The notes under the pieces were generated by a model. The model was given only the letters and a program-made list of their open reading frames with translations. It did no database searches and had not been told where the DNA came from. Below are positions 26,968 through 36,464 of a DNA stretch of 43,586 bases, piece after piece. Position 1 is the first letter of the stretch; each line of letters starts with the position of its first letter. This DNA is from Microcaldota archaeon (lineage in GTDB: Archaea > Micrarchaeota > Micrarchaeia > Micrarchaeales > CABMGC01). The stretch spans positions 1-43,586 of the forward strand of contig DAHWIK010000022.1 of assembly GCA_027345185.1 (NCBI GenBank). The letters are read 5' to 3'. The position numbers and the translations under genes are program-made.

Positions 26968-27174
26968 GCTTCCTACGGAACCGAAATGCTGCTCGCATCG
27001 TTGGACAGGAAGGCAGTTTCCGCAGTGCTTGTCAATGATGACATAATAAACGATGAACGAGTCAAGCATGTGCTCGACAAGGCAGACAAGATGGGCATAA
27101 AGATAGAGATATTCAATTCGGATGACGATGCAGGACGGCAGCTGAAGAACTTCTCAGGCATAGCCGCAGTATAA
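26968..27174 (+). pseudogene. Duplicated 3' remnant of pelA (copy 2 of the direct repeat)
   Basis: MLLASLDRKAVSAVLVNDDIINDERVKHVLDKADKMGIKIEIFNSDDDAGRQLKNFSGIAAV, nearly identical to the Pelota C-terminus. Confidence 0.93.
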
Positions 27175-27176
27175 GG

Positions 27177-30100
27177 TCAGGCTACAGATCCGAAGCTTAC
27201 TGAAGGCATTATCCCGCTTGGCGGGTAGTCGCGGGTGAGAAGCCACTGGAGATTTGCTATTGTAGATGCTGCTGTGGATGAATATATGTAGAAACCTAAA
27301 TATCCAGAAGTTAATGCTGTTGTTGAAACAGTTTCGGTAGTTCCGTCAAATGTTGCCGATAATCCACTTGGAGTTTGAATAAAACTATCAATTGAGGTAT
27401 ATTGAGATACATAGTTTAAATTACCATCAGCAATTGTTGTGCTACCTTCAATAATGCCTGGAGCTTCATTAGCAAGATTAAGTATTCTTGCCCAATAATT
27501 TGTTCCGACACCTCCCGTATTTTGGCTTGTTGATGTGCTGCTATCCAAGACTAAGCCCCATTGCTCGTTACTATTTGTGTCTGTGCTGACGCCATAATAA
27601 GTTTCGTCAGCTTCAAGTATTACAGGGGATGAAGTCTGTGAGGTTGTAAGGATATAAAAAGGTGTGCCTGTTGTGGTTGCTGCTACGCTTAATCCATTAT
27701 TTTGTGTAAGTGTCACTCCAGATATAGTAGAAATACGGCTATCTAATGTAGTTCCAGCAAAATTATAATAATTACTGAACACGCTCGCACCGTTGTCGTA
27801 TTCTGCATATGTTGAGCTGAGCTGCGGGGCTTCGCCAGTAGGACCAGAAGCAGACATCACGCTTGATGACATGAAGTTCATGTACAACGTAAGTGTGTTG
27901 CTTCCATAAGTGCCAGATATGCTTACCGGTATGCTAAGCCATACATTTGTAGTAGTAGATGCGTTGTACGCGCCGCTCTCGATCCATGCCTGGACAGGCA
28001 CCCCGCCCTGATATGCTGGAGAGCCTATTGTGAATTCAATGTTTGACCACTGAGAATTTATATAGGCAGCATAAGTGCTGGTAGGTACGGTAATCAGCTC
28101 CTGAAAGCCAGAAGGCAGTTGATTCTGAGTTGGATTGGTTATTGTTATGGGGACATATGCTTGTCCAAGCGGCGGATTAAGTGGTGGTGGAGGAGTATAG
28201 GTATTGCTGCCTGTGCCGAAGCTCACTGAAGGCATCACCCCGTTTGGAGGGTAGGCGCGGGTGCGGACGTATTGGAAGGTAGTAGAACCTGCAATATCAT
28301 CAATAAATAAGTCTATATATGCACTTCCGATTGTTGGCTGGGTGCTGGTGCCTCCCTGTTGAGTAGTTATATAATTCCAAAATGCTTCGTTGCTTCCAGT
28401 AGCTTGCCAACTTCCGCTCACTATTCCGGGGGTTGTTATTGCTGTACCCACATAGCCGGTGGGTACACCGTTGCTGATAGTTCTTATCTTTAATTTGCCA
28501 CCATTATAACCAAATCCAACGGTATTGATATTGCCCCATCCATCAGAACCCGATGTGCCTAATGATACTGCCCACTGAATATTCTGGTCTGCGCCTCCAC
28601 CTGATGTAGTTTGCAATGCTTCTACTATCTGCCCAACAGGATTATAGGTAGAGGTTGAATAGACGTGTTCATAGTAGCCTGCACCTCCTGTTGTTATAGT
28701 TAGGGTTATGCCATTTGAAACGGTGTAGGAGCCACCTGTGCCAGCAAGTTGATTGTTAAATGTCGAGGGCAATGTTGTTCCAGCGAAGCTCCAGTACTTC
28801 GTAAATACGCTCGCCCCGTTGTCATACTGGGCGTATGTGCTGCTGAGCTGCGGAGCCTCTCCTGTGGGGCCTGATGCAGACATGACGTTTGCAGCCATCA
28901 TGTCCATGTATATCGTGAGGCTGCCCTGCGCAGGCAGGCCGTTAGGGAGGTTGACCCAGACATTGGTCGCTGAAGCAGTATTGCTGGGGTTGCTCTCCAC
29001 CCAAGCCTGCAGTATTGTTCCAGTTGCCGACTTTCCAGTTGTAAATTCCACATTTGACCATTGTGAGTTTATGTACTGCGAGTATGTGCTGGATGGCACT
29101 GTTATGAGCTGCTGGAAGGGCGCAGGAGTGGCGCTTGCCTGCGAGTTGGTCAGCGTTATCGGCACATAGTAAAGTACCATCGTGTTGGTTGGGGTGAGAG
29201 CGCCCACTGTAGATGTCGTTTGGGCGTATGCCCTAGCGCGCATCCAGTTTATGTTTTCGTTCCACGGATAGCTTGATAAAGTGTCGCCAATCAAACCGAG
29301 ATACAAGTTTGTGGATGAGGAGAGGGGATTGACAGAGGGAGTGCCAGAATATCCTCCCGAGTATAGCTGCGGAGATATGTATCCAGTGTATGATGAAGCA
29401 TCACTGCCAAAATAAGTAGTGCTGCCATAATTCCAATTTGTGTTTGCAGTACCCTGCGGATTAAGATTGACACTGTGAGTTCCTCCTGAAAGATAGTCAT
29501 TAGTGAAATAGGTGGAGCCGAAACCCATATCTACAGATTGGGCATTGGTAATGCTGGTCGCTGTCGGATTGTTTACAATAGAAACATAACCCATATCCGA
29601 AGGGTTGTTCAAGTTCTGTGCATTGGTTTCTGCAATAATGGCCTCATTGGGCATTGCAGTAGCAAAAGACATTCCGTACCAAGAAACTGAACCGTATCCT
29701 GCAATGTTTATCGCAGATACGGTGCCAGACGCCGAACCAGGATAGGGAACACCTGTTGATTGTGATATTGTTATCCCGGAAGGTGCATTAAAGTTTGATA
29801 GGGAGGTGTCCCCATTGAAGTAAGATAAAAATACCAACGCGCCGTTGTCGTATTGGCCGTACGTTGGGCTGAGCTGCGGGGCCTCACCCGTATAGCTTGT
29901 GGTTGAAGACATAATGTTTGATGGCATAAAGTTCATGTACACAGTTACCGAACTGCTTGCAGGTATGGCTTTGGTCAGTTTGAGCCATACTACGGTAGAT
30001 GTGGCGGTGTTGGATGCGCCGCTCTCAACCCAAGCGTATATAGGGGTGCCTCCCGAGTATGCCGGTGAGTTGTAGGTGAACTCAACGTTCTGCCAACCGG

Positions 30101-30812
30101 AGTTTATCTCGTTTGCGCCATCATATGAAAAGCTCGGTATTGTTACCATAGCCTGGTACGGCGTTGGTGTCGGCGAGGTTCCGGAATTTGATATTGTTAT
30201 AGGAACGTAGTATGCAGGTACTGTTGTGGTTGACATGGAAGTCGGCGGAGGGCTTGCCGAGACTGTTGTTGCTGGCTGCTGGTTTGCATATATTATGAAT
30301 GTGCCCGTATAGTGCTCGGTCAGGAAACCACACTGGGCTGAAAATTTGCTTACTCCTGAGTTGCATGACTGAACGAATACGACGAATTGCCCCACGACCT
30401 CCTTCCCCACATGCACTGCGCCGTTGGGTATTGCTGCAGAGCATAGGGTGTTTCCCCCGGGGAAGACTATTGTATTTCCTGCAGGATAGGCGGTGTCATT
30501 GGTGCATGTGCCGTAGATCGGCGGACCGCTTACACCGCTTATAATCACATTCACACCGATCACATTGGCTGGCGAGCTTCCTGAATTTGACAGGTATATG
30601 AAGACGTTTGCGGTGTTGGTAATGGTGTTGGAATAGTATTGTATGTTGTAGCAGTCTATGCTTCCGTATGCGTTGCATGTAGATGGCTCTATCTGGGATG
30701 TCGGGGTGGCGAAATAGAATATTGTGATAAGCACTATTGCAGCCAAGGCTATCATGAATCCATAAGTGGTAAGCATCTCGAGCGCTGATTGAAGCCTTTT
30801 ATTGCTATTCAT
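27177..30812 (-). CDS. Large surface adhesin-like protein with three DUF2341-type repeats and a pilin-like N-terminus
   Basis: Start MNSNKRLQSALEMLTTYGFMIALAAIVLITIFYF. Three repeats of YVPITI..., QW.NVEF, YM.FM...VMS, TGEAPQLS.TY.QYDNGA.VF. Confidence 0.85.
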   Translation of the reverse strand: MNSNKRLQSALEMLTTYGFMIALAAIVLITIFYFATPTSQIEPSTCNAYGSIDCYNIQYYSNTITNTANVFIYLSNSGSSPANVIGVNVIISGVSGPPIYGTCTNDTAYPAGNTIVFPGGNTLCSAAIPNGAVHVGKEVVGQFVVFVQSCNSGVSKFSAQCGFLTEHYTGTFIIYANQQPATTVSASPPPTSMSTTTVPAYYVPITISNSGTSPTPTPYQAMVTIPSFSYDGANEINSGWQNVEFTYNSPAYSGGTPIYAWVESGASNTATSTVVWLKLTKAIPASSSVTVYMNFMPSNIMSSTTSYTGEAPQLSPTYGQYDNGALVFLSYFNGDTSLSNFNAPSGITISQSTGVPYPGSASGTVSAINIAGYGSVSWYGMSFATAMPNEAIIAETNAQNLNNPSDMGYVSIVNNPTATSITNAQSVDMGFGSTYFTNDYLSGGTHSVNLNPQGTANTNWNYGSTTYFGSDASSYTGYISPQLYSGGYSGTPSVNPLSSSTNLYLGLIGDTLSSYPWNENINWMRARAYAQTTSTVGALTPTNTMVLYYVPITLTNSQASATPAPFQQLITVPSSTYSQYINSQWSNVEFTTGKSATGTILQAWVESNPSNTASATNVWVNLPNGLPAQGSLTIYMDMMAANVMSASGPTGEAPQLSSTYAQYDNGASVFTKYWSFAGTTLPSTFNNQLAGTGGSYTVSNGITLTITTGGAGYYEHVYSTSTYNPVGQIVEALQTTSGGGADQNIQWAVSLGTSGSDGWGNINTVGFGYNGGKLKIRTISNGVPTGYVGTAITTPGIVSGSWQATGSNEAFWNYITTQQGGTSTQPTIGSAYIDLFIDDIAGSTTFQYVRTRAYPPNGVMPSVSFGTGSNTYTPPPPLNPPLGQAYVPITITNPTQNQLPSGFQELITVPTSTYAAYINSQWSNIEFTIGSPAYQGGVPVQAWIESGAYNASTTTNVWLSIPVSISGTYGSNTLTLYMNFMSSSVMSASGPTGEAPQLSSTYAEYDNGASVFSNYYNFAGTTLDSRISTISGVTLTQNNGLSVAATTTGTPFYILTTSQTSSPVILEADETYYGVSTDTNSNEQWGLVLDSSTSTSQNTGGVGTNYWARILNLANEAPGIIEGSTTIADGNLNYVSQYTSIDSFIQTPSGLSATFDGTTETVSTTALTSGYLGFYIYSSTAASTIANLQWLLTRDYPPSGIMPSVSFGSVA

Positions 30813-30863
30813 CCAATTAGCCACTATATAATGGACGGGATTAAATTTAATTAAGTTGCGTGT

Positions 30864-31664
30864 ATGTACAACTTTGTCGGATTGCGAAGCAAAAAGAGGC
30901 TTGGTCAGGTATTCCTTGTTAACGAAAAGGTGGCGAGCATTGAGGCAGCACACGCCACTGGAAAGACTGTCCTTGAGATAGGACCTGGACCTGGAATCCT
31001 TACACGCGCGCTGTGCAATGAGGCAAGGAAGGTCATTGCAGTTGAAAAGGACTTCAGGATCTACAGCATGCTTAAGCATGAACGGATAGCAAGGAACCTT
31101 GTGCTTATAAACAAGGACTTCCTTGATGCCACAGACTCTGAGATAGGCCTGAACAAGATAGACATAGTCATAGCGAACATACCGTATTACCTGTCAAGCA
31201 GCGTCATAGGATGGCTTTCAGAGAAGCACATGCAGGCCGTGCTATGCCTGCAGAAGGAGTTCGTCGAGCATATGCTTGCACCTCCCAACACGCGCAGCTA
31301 CTCAAAGCTTAGCGTTATCACGGCCCTGCTTTTCAGGGTCACAAAGATAATAAGCGTGCCTAAGGGAAACTTCAGGCCCATGCCCAAAGTCGACTCTGTA
31401 GTAATATATATTAAGCCCATAAGGGAACCGCTGGCTGAAAGGGAAGCAGAGCTTATAGGGCTGATCATGCAGCACAAAAAGAAGACTGTCAGGAACGCCA
31501 TAATTGACTCCAGGTCTCGATTTAATTTTGGCAGGGATGAGCTGGCCAGGATTGCGGAGAAGGTATCGCATAGCGAGCAGCGGGTGTTCAAGCTGGAGCC
31601 TGCGGAGATATTCAAGATCGCAAAAGAGCTTGAATCATTTCTAGATAACTACAATAAATATTAG
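30864..31664 (+). CDS. ksgA: rRNA adenine dimethyltransferase KsgA/Dim1
   Basis: SKKRLGQVFLVNEKV, VLEIGPGPGILTRAL, IVIANIPYYLSSSVI. Confidence 0.95.
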   Translation: MYNFVGLRSKKRLGQVFLVNEKVASIEAAHATGKTVLEIGPGPGILTRALCNEARKVIAVEKDFRIYSMLKHERIARNLVLINKDFLDATDSEIGLNKIDIVIANIPYYLSSSVIGWLSEKHMQAVLCLQKEFVEHMLAPPNTRSYSKLSVITALLFRVTKIISVPKGNFRPMPKVDSVVIYIKPIREPLAEREAELIGLIMQHKKKTVRNAIIDSRSRFNFGRDELARIAEKVSHSEQRVFKLEPAEIFKIAKELESFLDNYNKY

Positions 31665-31672
31665 TCCTAGTT

Positions 31673-32437
31673 TCAAGATTGCTTGATTGCACCTATCACA
31701 TATTCCCCTATTGCTTTAAAATCAGGTACGGTCTTCATCAGGACCGATAATTCGCTGTCCCACACATCTTTCAGCGATTTGACATTTCTTACGAATTCGG
31801 ACTTCGAGAATTTTTTATTATGATATTCCAGCTTTTTATTTATATATTCGGCATTGATTGATGCGCCCTTATGCAAGAGAAAGTAGAGGTCATACAGGTC
31901 TCTTGCCTTTTGCCTAGTAAGAATGGTGCGCATTTTCTCGGCAAGCATCTCGTCAAGGGACATGACGTTTGAAAAATACGGACTTATGTCTTTGAATATT
32001 GGGGTGATGAGCAAAACGTCCGGCTTCTTGATTATTTCCTCCCTGGTGCTTATCTCAACCAGTATTGTTTGTGTGGATTGGGGCCTCACGAATAGAGGGC
32101 CTTCGATTTTGAGCTTGTACGTTACGCAGATGTCCTTTATCTCTTTTTTATATTCAGACCTGTAGAAACTATTTATACCATTAAGACCACGCTCTATGCG
32201 TTCAAATACGCCGCTGCCGGCCTCCTTAATCTGATCTGAATTGGCGGTAAAGTCCAAGTCCTCTGAGAATCTGTTCAGAGCGTATGCCTTCTGGAGAGCA
32301 GTACCTCCCTTGAAAACAAGTTCGCTTGATACATTGGCATATATTTGGAACAAAACTATGTGCTGCAGGTAGTCCTTCTCTACCTGATATCTGTTGTACT
32401 GACCCACATACTCCAATATCTCGTCTCTTCTAAGCAT
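31673..32437 (-). CDS. AbiEii-type nucleotidyltransferase toxin
   Basis: VFKGGTALQKAYALNRFSEDLDFTA, LDEMLAEKMRTILTRQKARDLYDLYFLL. Confidence 0.92.
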   Translation of the reverse strand: MLRRDEILEYVGQYNRYQVEKDYLQHIVLFQIYANVSSELVFKGGTALQKAYALNRFSEDLDFTANSDQIKEAGSGVFERIERGLNGINSFYRSEYKKEIKDICVTYKLKIEGPLFVRPQSTQTILVEISTREEIIKKPDVLLITPIFKDISPYFSNVMSLDEMLAEKMRTILTRQKARDLYDLYFLLHKGASINAEYINKKLEYHNKKFSKSEFVRNVKSLKDVWDSELSVLMKTVPDFKAIGEYVIGAIKQS

Positions 32438-33101
32438 GTTTTACCCTCCATTTTGTATTTATTTTTTTTCCTGGTGAAATAACTGCGTATCGCGATGACC
32501 GGTGTGTGATGAGGCTACTTGCATCAAAGCCGGAAGATTCAAGCAAAAAACCAAGCTTGTTTATCAGGATCTTGGAATCCATGTTTATAGCATAGCTCTT
32601 AAGCTTTTCGATATCTGCATCTTCGATATTCTTGAAAGCCTCGGCAACATAAGAGTAATCCAAACCTTCATACAAGGAGTCTATGATGGCCTTCTCTGGG
32701 CATGCTACGTTGGCGCCATCGTCATTTTTATAACCGAAAACACGGTTCCTAGAAAATTTTATGAATTTTATTGAATATCCGTCAAAATTGATCACTTTGT
32801 GCTGCCTCGTGGCTACCACGTATACGACATTGGGCATCTGCGTGACAAGGTTATAATAACGGAGTGCGGATAGAAGACTTACGTATGACGGGTATATTAT
32901 ATTTGATGCAATGACGTAGATGCTTGCCTCCTTGAGGCAGTACTTGCCGCGCTCTATGCGCTTAAACATCTTATTTTTTGATAATAACAGGGAGAGGTAT
33001 TTTCTTGGTTTGCCAGTAATTTTGGCAATATCTTTTAGAGTGAACACGCTTTTGTTATAATTTTGCAGTATCTCTGCAATTTCCAAGCCCCTCATGAACA
33101 T
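32430..33101 (-). CDS. AbiEi-type HTH antitoxin
   Basis: N-terminal wHTH (FTLKDIAKITGKPRKYLSLLLSKNKMFKRIERGKYCL), overlaps the AbiEii ORF, YVVATRQHKVINFDGYSIKFIKF, CPEKAIIDSLY. Confidence 0.87.
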   Translation of the reverse strand: MFMRGLEIAEILQNYNKSVFTLKDIAKITGKPRKYLSLLLSKNKMFKRIERGKYCLKEASIYVIASNIIYPSYVSLLSALRYYNLVTQMPNVVYVVATRQHKVINFDGYSIKFIKFSRNRVFGYKNDDGANVACPEKAIIDSLYEGLDYSYVAEAFKNIEDADIEKLKSYAINMDSKILINKLGFLLESSGFDASSLITHRSSRYAVISPGKKINTKWRVKHA

Positions 33102-33115
33102 ATTTGTAACAAATA

Positions 33116-33153
33116 TATATTTAAATCTATACTCTTATATAGATTTAAATATA
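33116..33153. promoter_or_regulatory. 16-bp perfect inverted repeat, candidate AbiEi operator
   Basis: TATATTTAAATCTATA-CTCTTA-TATAGATTTAAATATA, immediately upstream of the abiEi-like start. Confidence 0.6.
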
Positions 33154-33242
33154 CAAAAGTATAAATTAAGCAACAGCTGGCCTGGATGTGCGCTTGTCTG
33201 GATTGGACCGGACAAAAATTTCAAATGGCGTTTGGGATCAAT

Positions 33243-33902
33243 TTACTGAAATGAGTACTTGGGTTCGCCAGCCTCCTTGAGGATTATGCCGTTCTTGACG
33301 TTTTTCAGGAATTTCTCCTCGGCCTCCTTTGATCCCTCCTTTCCAAGAAGCGCCCTGTAGTGCATTGGCGCGATCTTCTCTGCCTTAATTGATTTTGACG
33401 CAGATATAACTTCGTCAACGTCCATAACGTACGTGCCTCCCATTGGAAGTAGGGCAAGGCCCGTAACTATTTTGCCCATCTCTTTTATAAGGTCGGTGTC
33501 GCCTGCATGATATACCTTAGTGCCATTTATGTCAAGCACATAGCCCACCCACCCGTTCTCCTTTGGATGATAGTGTATCCTGTTCTCCACGATATTGTAT
33601 GCTGGGACGGTATCGAAATCGACTCCGTTGAAGGAATAGTGCTTGTTCGGTTCGACGCCCACAATATCACCAACAGGAACTTTGTCAACGCTGTCTTTTG
33701 GGACGAATATCCTTGTCTTTTGCCCTGCTATTAGCTTTATATCTACGGCGCTGAGATGGTCGAAATGCGGGTGCGTTATCAGTATGACGTCTGCATGTTC
33801 CTTTGTGTCTCTTACATTGAATGGATCTATGTAGACGTTCTTTCCATTGAGAGTAAGGAGAAAGCTTGCGTGACCTAGCCATTTTACAAAACTCAAATCC
33901 AT
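33243..33902 (-). CDS. UPF0173-type metallo-beta-lactamase fold hydrolase
   Basis: WLGHASFLLTLNGKNVYIDPF, LITHPHFDHLSAVD, YHAGDTDLIKEM. Confidence 0.9.
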   Translation of the reverse strand: MDLSFVKWLGHASFLLTLNGKNVYIDPFNVRDTKEHADVILITHPHFDHLSAVDIKLIAGQKTRIFVPKDSVDKVPVGDIVGVEPNKHYSFNGVDFDTVPAYNIVENRIHYHPKENGWVGYVLDINGTKVYHAGDTDLIKEMGKIVTGLALLPMGGTYVMDVDEVISASKSIKAEKIAPMHYRALLGKEGSKEAEEKFLKNVKNGIILKEAGEPKYSFQ

Positions 33903-33927
33903 AGTTATGAATTGGCATTATGTCTTT

Positions 33928-36348
33928 TTATCCTTTTCCAGTTTTTGGTTTTATCTTTGTTATGGCGGCTTTTCCAAGGCTGACCTTTAAGACATCGCAT
34001 ATTATGAAGAATACAAATGCTGTTGCCAATATGAAAGCTATGAGGCCAGGATTTACTGCGTGTGTGAGGATTCCGAGATATGATATCGTAAGCGCAACTA
34101 TAACGCTTGCAGTAGAAGAAACAATTAATGGCAGGCTTGGCGCAGATTTAAAGAACCAGCTTTTTTCCCTGGCACTGAACACGGTAAACTGTTCGCTCAC
34201 ATTCAGCATTAGGAACCCTGCAGTCTCCAACTCCGGCACAGTTGCGTGGAAGATCCCAAGACCTACTGGAACAAGCAATACGGCTTCCACAACCAAAGGC
34301 ATGGCGAATACCGCTGCTGATTTGAATATTCCTCTTATGTTCCATAAGTCGGGATTTATCGAATAGTGGGCGTTGTCTGTTGCAATGGCAAGATTGACTA
34401 TGTCGTTGGTAAAGATAAGCATTATCAGAAGCAGAGCGGTTATTGGTATGAACCCGTATGCTATGAAAATTATAAATATAAATGAGAGTATCTGCATTAC
34501 CCTTGCGACCTTGACTGTAGTGTATGTAAGCATTCTCTGGAAAATCATCCTGCTTTCCTTTACCGCGTCGACTATCACCCGTATTCCGCTCTGAGTAAGC
34601 ACCATCGTTGCCGAATTTTTTGCTACGTCTGTGGCATTTTCTACAGCTATTCCAACCTCTGCCTGCTTCAGCGCCGGTGCATCATTCACGCCGTCGCCGG
34701 TCATTCCGACAACATAGCCATTATCCTGAAGCGCCTTTACAAGGTTGTACTTGTCTTCTGGGTATACTCCTGCGAATCCGTCTGCAGCAATGGCCTCTTT
34801 TATGCCTTCCTTACCGTTGACTAGGTTTATTTTGCCCATATCAACTATCTTGCTTCCGATGCCAACCTCTTTGGCTATTTCGGTTGCAACTGGAACATTG
34901 TCACCGGTTATCATCTTTATTGATATTCCAAGACTGAGCAGATCGCTTATAAGGCTTGCAGAGTCTTTTCTTGGCCGGTCATAAAGAGCTATTATACCTT
35001 TTACTTCCCATTTTCCTTTCTGGTTGGTCGCAGCAACTGCCAGTGTCCTATATCCGTTTTTGGAGAACCTCGATACTGATGTGTTTAGTTTCCTTAGCTC
35101 CTCGCTGCTCGGATGACATATGCCAAATATGACTGCTGGTGCACCTTTGGCCACTTTGTAAGTGGATTTTCCTTGCATGATAACTGCCTCTGTCCTTTTT
35201 ATGGAAGGATCAAATGGCGTAAAGCGCACCTGCGCGCCTAAGCCAATGTGCATTGACTTGGCATGGTCAAGTATCGCATTGTCTATGGGGTCATTGTCCT
35301 CATGCCTTGACGCCTCGGCGGCGTATCTGATTACATCATTGGCTTTGCATCCAGTTCCCAGAATATCCTTGACGGTTATGTTGTTCTCCGTTATAGTGCC
35401 AGTCTTGTCCATGCACAATAGATCCATTATGGCAATCTCTTCTATTGCAGAAAGTTTTGTTACAAGCACGAATTTTTTGGCGAGCTTTTCAGTGCCCAGG
35501 GCAAACGATACTGTAAATGCTGCTGGAAGGGCCACTGGAACTGATGCAACGAACACCACAAGGAGAAAGACGACCAGGTTGCCCAAAGGCATGTGGATCG
35601 ATGCAATTCCGTATAGGAAGAGCGCGATTATTACTGCAATGTCAATGCCTATCAGATACTTTACAACACCGAATATCTCAGACTGGAGATGGGATTTCGA
35701 CTTTGCATACTGCACGAGCTTTGCGGTCTTGCCGTACAGGGAGCTGTATCCTGTTGCATATACAAGACAGGTAGCCTCGCCTTTCCTTATTATCGTGCCG
35801 CTGTATATGACGTCTCCGATTTTCTTTATGGACGGAAGTGACTCTCCGGTAACAACTGATTGATCTGCTTCGATCTCACTTCCAGATATTACCTTTGAAT
35901 CTGCAGGGACTATGTCTCCTGCGCGAACCCGTATTATATCACCTCGGACCAGCATCCTTGAGGGGATTAGCTTCCACTCGGATGACCTGAGCACCTTGGA
36001 ATTGATTGAAAGCCGACTCTTCAACAGCTCAATTGATCTGTCAGCCTTGTACTCCTCTGCAAAGCTCACTATGGCATTGAAAACAAGGAGGGCGGATATT
36101 ACATACATATCCTGAAGATTGCCAATCAGGTAAGTTATGATTATTATAAGCCACAATATCATCGGTATAGGACCATAGAACTTGCTGATGAACTTCAGGA
36201 TATTGCTCTTCTTTCTTTCCTTTATCTCATTATTTCCGTATTTGCTTATTCGCCTTGCGGCTTCTGCTTCGGATATTCCAGATAGTGATGACTCAGTATG
36301 CTTGAGGGCGTATTCTATTGTATAATCTTCAAACGGGTCCTTAGGCAT
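33928..36348 (-). CDS. P-type ATPase, plasma-membrane H+-ATPase-like
   Basis: LLCMDKTGTITENNITV, VVTGESLP, MTGDGVNDAPALKQAEVGIAV, MITGDNVPVATEIAKEVGIG. Confidence 0.92.
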   Translation of the reverse strand: MPKDPFEDYTIEYALKHTESSLSGISEAEAARRISKYGNNEIKERKKSNILKFISKFYGPIPMILWLIIIITYLIGNLQDMYVISALLVFNAIVSFAEEYKADRSIELLKSRLSINSKVLRSSEWKLIPSRMLVRGDIIRVRAGDIVPADSKVISGSEIEADQSVVTGESLPSIKKIGDVIYSGTIIRKGEATCLVYATGYSSLYGKTAKLVQYAKSKSHLQSEIFGVVKYLIGIDIAVIIALFLYGIASIHMPLGNLVVFLLVVFVASVPVALPAAFTVSFALGTEKLAKKFVLVTKLSAIEEIAIMDLLCMDKTGTITENNITVKDILGTGCKANDVIRYAAEASRHEDNDPIDNAILDHAKSMHIGLGAQVRFTPFDPSIKRTEAVIMQGKSTYKVAKGAPAVIFGICHPSSEELRKLNTSVSRFSKNGYRTLAVAATNQKGKWEVKGIIALYDRPRKDSASLISDLLSLGISIKMITGDNVPVATEIAKEVGIGSKIVDMGKINLVNGKEGIKEAIAADGFAGVYPEDKYNLVKALQDNGYVVGMTGDGVNDAPALKQAEVGIAVENATDVAKNSATMVLTQSGIRVIVDAVKESRMIFQRMLTYTTVKVARVMQILSFIFIIFIAYGFIPITALLLIMLIFTNDIVNLAIATDNAHYSINPDLWNIRGIFKSAAVFAMPLVVEAVLLVPVGLGIFHATVPELETAGFLMLNVSEQFTVFSAREKSWFFKSAPSLPLIVSSTASVIVALTISYLGILTHAVNPGLIAFILATAFVFFIICDVLKVSLGKAAITKIKPKTGKG

Positions 36349-36464
36349 TCAAAACTCCCCAGTATGAGTTTATATATTGGGCCGAATTGCTTTATATACT
36401 GTGTATGAAGATTAGGTGGCTTGATTGCTTAATGGTATTTAAACTTTAATGGATAGAGTAATCC

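Noticed and set aside
30813-31079. N-terminal extension of the 1300-aa adhesin ORF
   Set aside because: Overlaps the divergent ksgA start and lacks a signal; the start at 30812 gives a pilin-like N-terminus.
35162-35863. 233-aa plus-strand ORF
   Set aside because: Antisense to the P-type ATPase; Ser/Thr/Met-rich shadow frame with no motif.
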